From contig NZ_BMPU01000003.1 in assembly GCF_014647755.1 (NCBI RefSeq), positions 216,644 through 280,643 on the forward strand: a stretch of DNA of 64,000 bases, in the 5' to 3' direction. Of this stretch, positions 61,838 to 64,000 are shown one piece after another. The notes below the pieces were generated by a model. That model saw only the letters and a list, made by a program, of their open reading frames with translations, was not told the origin of the DNA and ran no database searches. The DNA comes from Porphyromonas pasteri (lineage in GTDB: Bacteria > Bacteroidota > Bacteroidia > Bacteroidales > Porphyromonadaceae). Made by a program: the position numbers and the translations under genes. Within the stretch, counting starts at the first letter, position 1, and the number at the start of each line of letters is the position of its first letter.

Positions 61838-62262
61838 AATTGTAGTTGCGTTAATGTGGTGTCGAGAGGGTACACGAGGTGCCCTCTGGGAATGTGCGTA
61901 ATGGTAGGACTGCATCCCTGAGACACCTCGGGAGGGGACTCTGGGAGCGTATGAGACGGTATGGTGGGGACAAAGGCTTGATGTGCGTGTGTACGACCCT
62001 TAGCGAGGATCGGGAGGAGCCTTTGCGTGTGCGTGGTGGTGTCCGCCGAAGCGGGGGAAGGGGTATGTGGCCGAGTGAGCGTCTGTCGGGTGGTCGGGGA
62101 AGTAAGAGGACTGCTCGAGCTCTAAATTACGCCGTGGGAGGCCAACCCAATGAGGGGCGTAGGTGGGATTACCGAGAGCTCCAGAAGCCCAGAGAGTTGT
62201 CGTGGGAGGTTTGTTTGTTCATATTGCGTTTGCTATAGATCGGAAGCATAGAGCCCCGAGAT
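61838..62262 (-). promoter_or_regulatory. Long leader of the BACON 5-4 operon
   Basis: About 425 nt between promoter and start. It shares blocks with the BACON 3 leader: GGGTTGGCCTCCC with GCGTA and TAGAGC (about 62125-62152), and GACGCTCACTCGGCCACA (about 62067-62084). A 119-codon plus-strand frame here is low-complexity Arg/Gly and is not called. With the terminator and promoter this fills the gap 61838-62461. Confidence 0.5.
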
Positions 62263-62269
62263 CATGTAC

Positions 62270-62300
62270 CAAAGGTAGAGAATAGTTTTGTGAATAACAA
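62270..62300 (-). promoter_or_regulatory. Promoter of the BACON 5-4 operon
   Basis: On the minus strand TTG, 20 nt, then TACCTTTG. The spacing is the same as at the BACON 3 promoter. Confidence 0.75.
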
Positions 62301-62389
62301 GCAAGCACGCAACGAGCAGATATTCCACCATACCTCGCCCTCATATTAGATCGTAGAGGCGCAGGGTGAGGCACACTCCCACTACCCTA

Positions 62390-62440
62390 TTAAATAGGCT
62401 CGCCTCGACAAGCAGGACTTGTCGAGGCGAGCCTATGATT
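62390..62440 (-). terminator. Terminator after the 397-residue lipoprotein
   Basis: The 19-bp perfect stem ATAGGCTCGCCTCGACAAG with a 5-nt loop lies about 25 nt past the stop; the T-run on the minus strand is short. Confidence 0.85.
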
Positions 62441-62461
62441 TAGCGGTATAAGACCGAAAAA

Positions 62462-63655
62462 TTAGAGGTTCACAGAGCGAACGACCAGCGTCGTCGTCAC
62501 ACCACTGACAGCGATTCCATTGGCCGCTATGAGCTCGACTCCAAGCGTCACGGTACCAGCAGCCTTATCATAGCGAGCCGAATTGATAGCAAAGCGTGCG
62601 TCCTCAAGGTAGATATCACGGGTATCATGCCCGCCAGAGAGCACACCTTCCAAGTTATCACCATCCCACTGCAATTCACCGCCGTAGGTATTCTGGATGC
62701 CTGGGCTGGCGAGCTTGATCCAGTACTTAGCATTGTTCTGTAGCAGCTGCAGGACGACAGCATCCGCGATCGTCTTACTCTTCTGAATCTTCTTCAGTCG
62801 ATCTCTCATATGCTCATTGAGCTCTCCAGAGGTAACGAAGGTAAGCTGCCCCTGAAGTGCTGAGAGGGGCTTGAAGCCCTTGGCCTCGAAGTCAAGTACC
62901 ACGACAGGGTCCTCTATGCCCGTACCTACGAGATATACCTGACCACGGAACGAAAGTTCATTATTCGAGTGGTCTGCACGAGCATCCGTCAGGATGACAG
63001 CATACTTCGCACGATCATACCCCTTCAGGATCTCCCCTGCACTGGCCGGGAAGAGATGGGCAATCCCACCGAGGTAGTACTGCGGAGCAAAGTCCTTATT
63101 CACCTCGAACTTCTGCATAAAGTATTCACGGCGAGAGACAGGGATACGCAGGACTGACGTCCCCGAGATGTGACTGTAGCGAACCTTGAAGGCGATGTAA
63201 TCATTATAAGAGCCATGCTCTTCGTACTTCATATCCACCAGCTCCAGCTGCTTCAGGTCTTCTGAGGTCAGCGTGTAAGGCTCGCCATCGAGGTCGGAGG
63301 CCTTGAAGGTCACGAAGGGAAGTAGGTCTTCCAGCTTGATGGCATCCTTATTACCACGCCAAGCAAAGTCTTCGATCTTCAGCGTAGCCAGCATCTCTGC
63401 CTTCTTCTCCTTGATAGGCTCTACGACCATACGCGTAGCGATGCGATAGTCCGAAGGCTTAGGCACCGAGGGCATGGGCTCTGCTGGCGATACCGGAAGC
63501 GTAGGCTTAGTAGGATTCGCTGGGGTTTCAGGCGTCCCTGGCGTCTCGGGTACTACAGGCGTAGGCTCGGGAGTGGATTGGGGCATATCCTCCTTACAGC
63601 TCGTAGCAAAGCCGAGCGTAAGGAGCATAGAGAAAAGGAGTATCTTCTTTGTCAT
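62462..63655 (-). CDS. Lipoprotein with Pro/Thr-rich tether
   Basis: 397 residues from the ATG at 63655. Lipobox FATSC (Cys20) is followed by a roughly 45-residue Pro/Thr/Glu tether with repeated TPETP and NPTKP-type steps, typical of surface-exposed lipoproteins. The globular part (about 70-397) is unrecognised. It ends in predicted beta strands VTLGVELIAANGIAV and TTLVVRSVNL. It does not share the motifs of the BACON family next door. It is the first gene after the rRNA operon on the same strand. Confidence 0.85.
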   Translation of the reverse strand: MTKKILLFSMLLTLGFATSCKEDMPQSTPEPTPVVPETPGTPETPANPTKPTLPVSPAEPMPSVPKPSDYRIATRMVVEPIKEKKAEMLATLKIEDFAWRGNKDAIKLEDLLPFVTFKASDLDGEPYTLTSEDLKQLELVDMKYEEHGSYNDYIAFKVRYSHISGTSVLRIPVSRREYFMQKFEVNKDFAPQYYLGGIAHLFPASAGEILKGYDRAKYAVILTDARADHSNNELSFRGQVYLVGTGIEDPVVVLDFEAKGFKPLSALQGQLTFVTSGELNEHMRDRLKKIQKSKTIADAVVLQLLQNNAKYWIKLASPGIQNTYGGELQWDGDNLEGVLSGGHDTRDIYLEDARFAINSARYDKAAGTVTLGVELIAANGIAVSGVTTTLVVRSVNL

Positions 63656-63694
63656 ACGCAAATAAAGAATCAAATGGGTAGGCATATAAACAAC

Positions 63695-63730
63695 GATAGG
63701 GTGACGAAGCTTTCACTCCATCACCCTATC
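63695..63730 (-). terminator. Terminator-like hairpin after the rRNA operon
   Basis: GATAGGGTGA/TCACCCTATC with a 16-nt loop lies directly after 5S rRNA; on the minus strand it is followed by GTTGTTTATAT. Confidence 0.75.
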
Positions 63731-63737
63731 TCTTAAA

Positions 63738-63845
<108 letters not shown>

Positions 63846-63929
63846 ATATCTCTATATTTAGACAATCATTGACTTGATAAAAACGCACAATACTCACTCA
63901 CGTATCGCTAAGTCGGTATACAACCTCTT

Positions 63930-64000
63930 GGCAAAAACTTTCGGGCAATTAGTACTACTCGGCTATGACGTCACCGCCTTTACACCTGTAGCCTATCAAG
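63930..64000 (-). rRNA. rrl: 3' end of 23S ribosomal RNA (partial)
   Basis: On the minus strand the window edge reads CTTGATAGGCTACAGGTGTA, then AAGGCGGTGACGTCATAGCC and GAGTAGTACTAATTGCCCGA, the conserved end of Bacteroidetes 23S rRNA. It lies about 85 nt before 5S; no tRNA is seen in the spacer. The 3' terminus is approximate. Confidence 0.88.

Noticed and set aside
61879..62238. 119-codon Arg/Gly-rich plus-strand frame
   Set aside because: It lies antisense to the long BACON leader, has low complexity, and no counterpart frame in the homologous leader at 57111-57605.
63846..63929. tRNA gene in the 23S-5S spacer
   Set aside because: No cloverleaf-like arms or TTC loop could be drawn in these 84 nt.

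Overview
The window reads as chromosomal DNA of a Bacteroidales bacterium, most likely a Porphyromonas or close relative with a fairly GC-rich genome. The evidence is the Bacteroidetes-type promoters (TTG or TTTG, 19-20 nt, then TAnnTTTG), many lipoproteins with BACON or Ig-like domains, type IX secretion (T9SS) genes, an IS5-family transposase resembling IS1126 of P. gingivalis, and the nadK/pdxJ/exbB/exbD/tonB gene order typical of the group. No species can be fixed from sequence reading alone.

Layout. 1-4.9 kb: a run of surface lipoproteins (one cut by the window edge, one BACON-like, one with BIG2 and BspA-type leucine-rich repeats, one small). 5.2-7.9 kb: pepD, a small membrane protein and an OmpH/Skp-like lipoprotein. 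8.5-15.8 kb: a shortened division/cell-wall operon on the minus strand, rsmH-ftsL-ftsI-murE-mraY-DUF3109. 15.9-18.7 kb: four tandem paralogous small lipoproteins, each followed by a near-identical hairpin. 19.3-22.7 kb: queE, the T9SS gene porE, a glutaredoxin-like and a rhodanese-like gene. 22.8-29.5 kb: ftsK, lolA-like, mlaE, mlaF, a PASTA protein and an RluD-type pseudouridine synthase, an envelope block. 29.6-32.6 kb: a mobile and foreign segment with an AT-rich hdeD-like gene, a complete IS5-family element, a dispersed repeat and an IS-derived MITE. 32.8-41.7 kb: thioesterase, mutS, a small acidic ORF, a large lipoprotein, an RclA-like oxidoreductase, and rpsO. 41.8-46.2 kb: nadK and divergent pdxJ-exbB-exbD-tonB-DJ-1. 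46.7-50.4 kb: a T9SS-targeted subtilase and a PorV/PorQ-type barrel. 50.8-61.9 kb: six paralogous lipoproteins, five with two BACON domains and one without, in several transcription units with unusually long, partly conserved leaders. 62.5-64 kb: a further lipoprotein, then 5S and the 3' end of 23S rRNA on the minus strand.

The most striking non-coding structure is a dispersed element present in about seven whole or partial copies. It is built from two minisatellite arrays of about 22 bp units (an imperfect palindrome plus a short spacer) and a unique segment. The copy at 57805-58255 is closed by a perfect 31-bp terminal inverted repeat, so it looks like a complete composite MITE. It recalls the BrickBuilt MITEs of P. 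gingivalis, though relatedness was not tested. A separate array at 5024-5125 has the same geometry but a different sequence. Two copies of the element are joined to a second, about 130-bp MITE whose ends match the resident IS5-family element.
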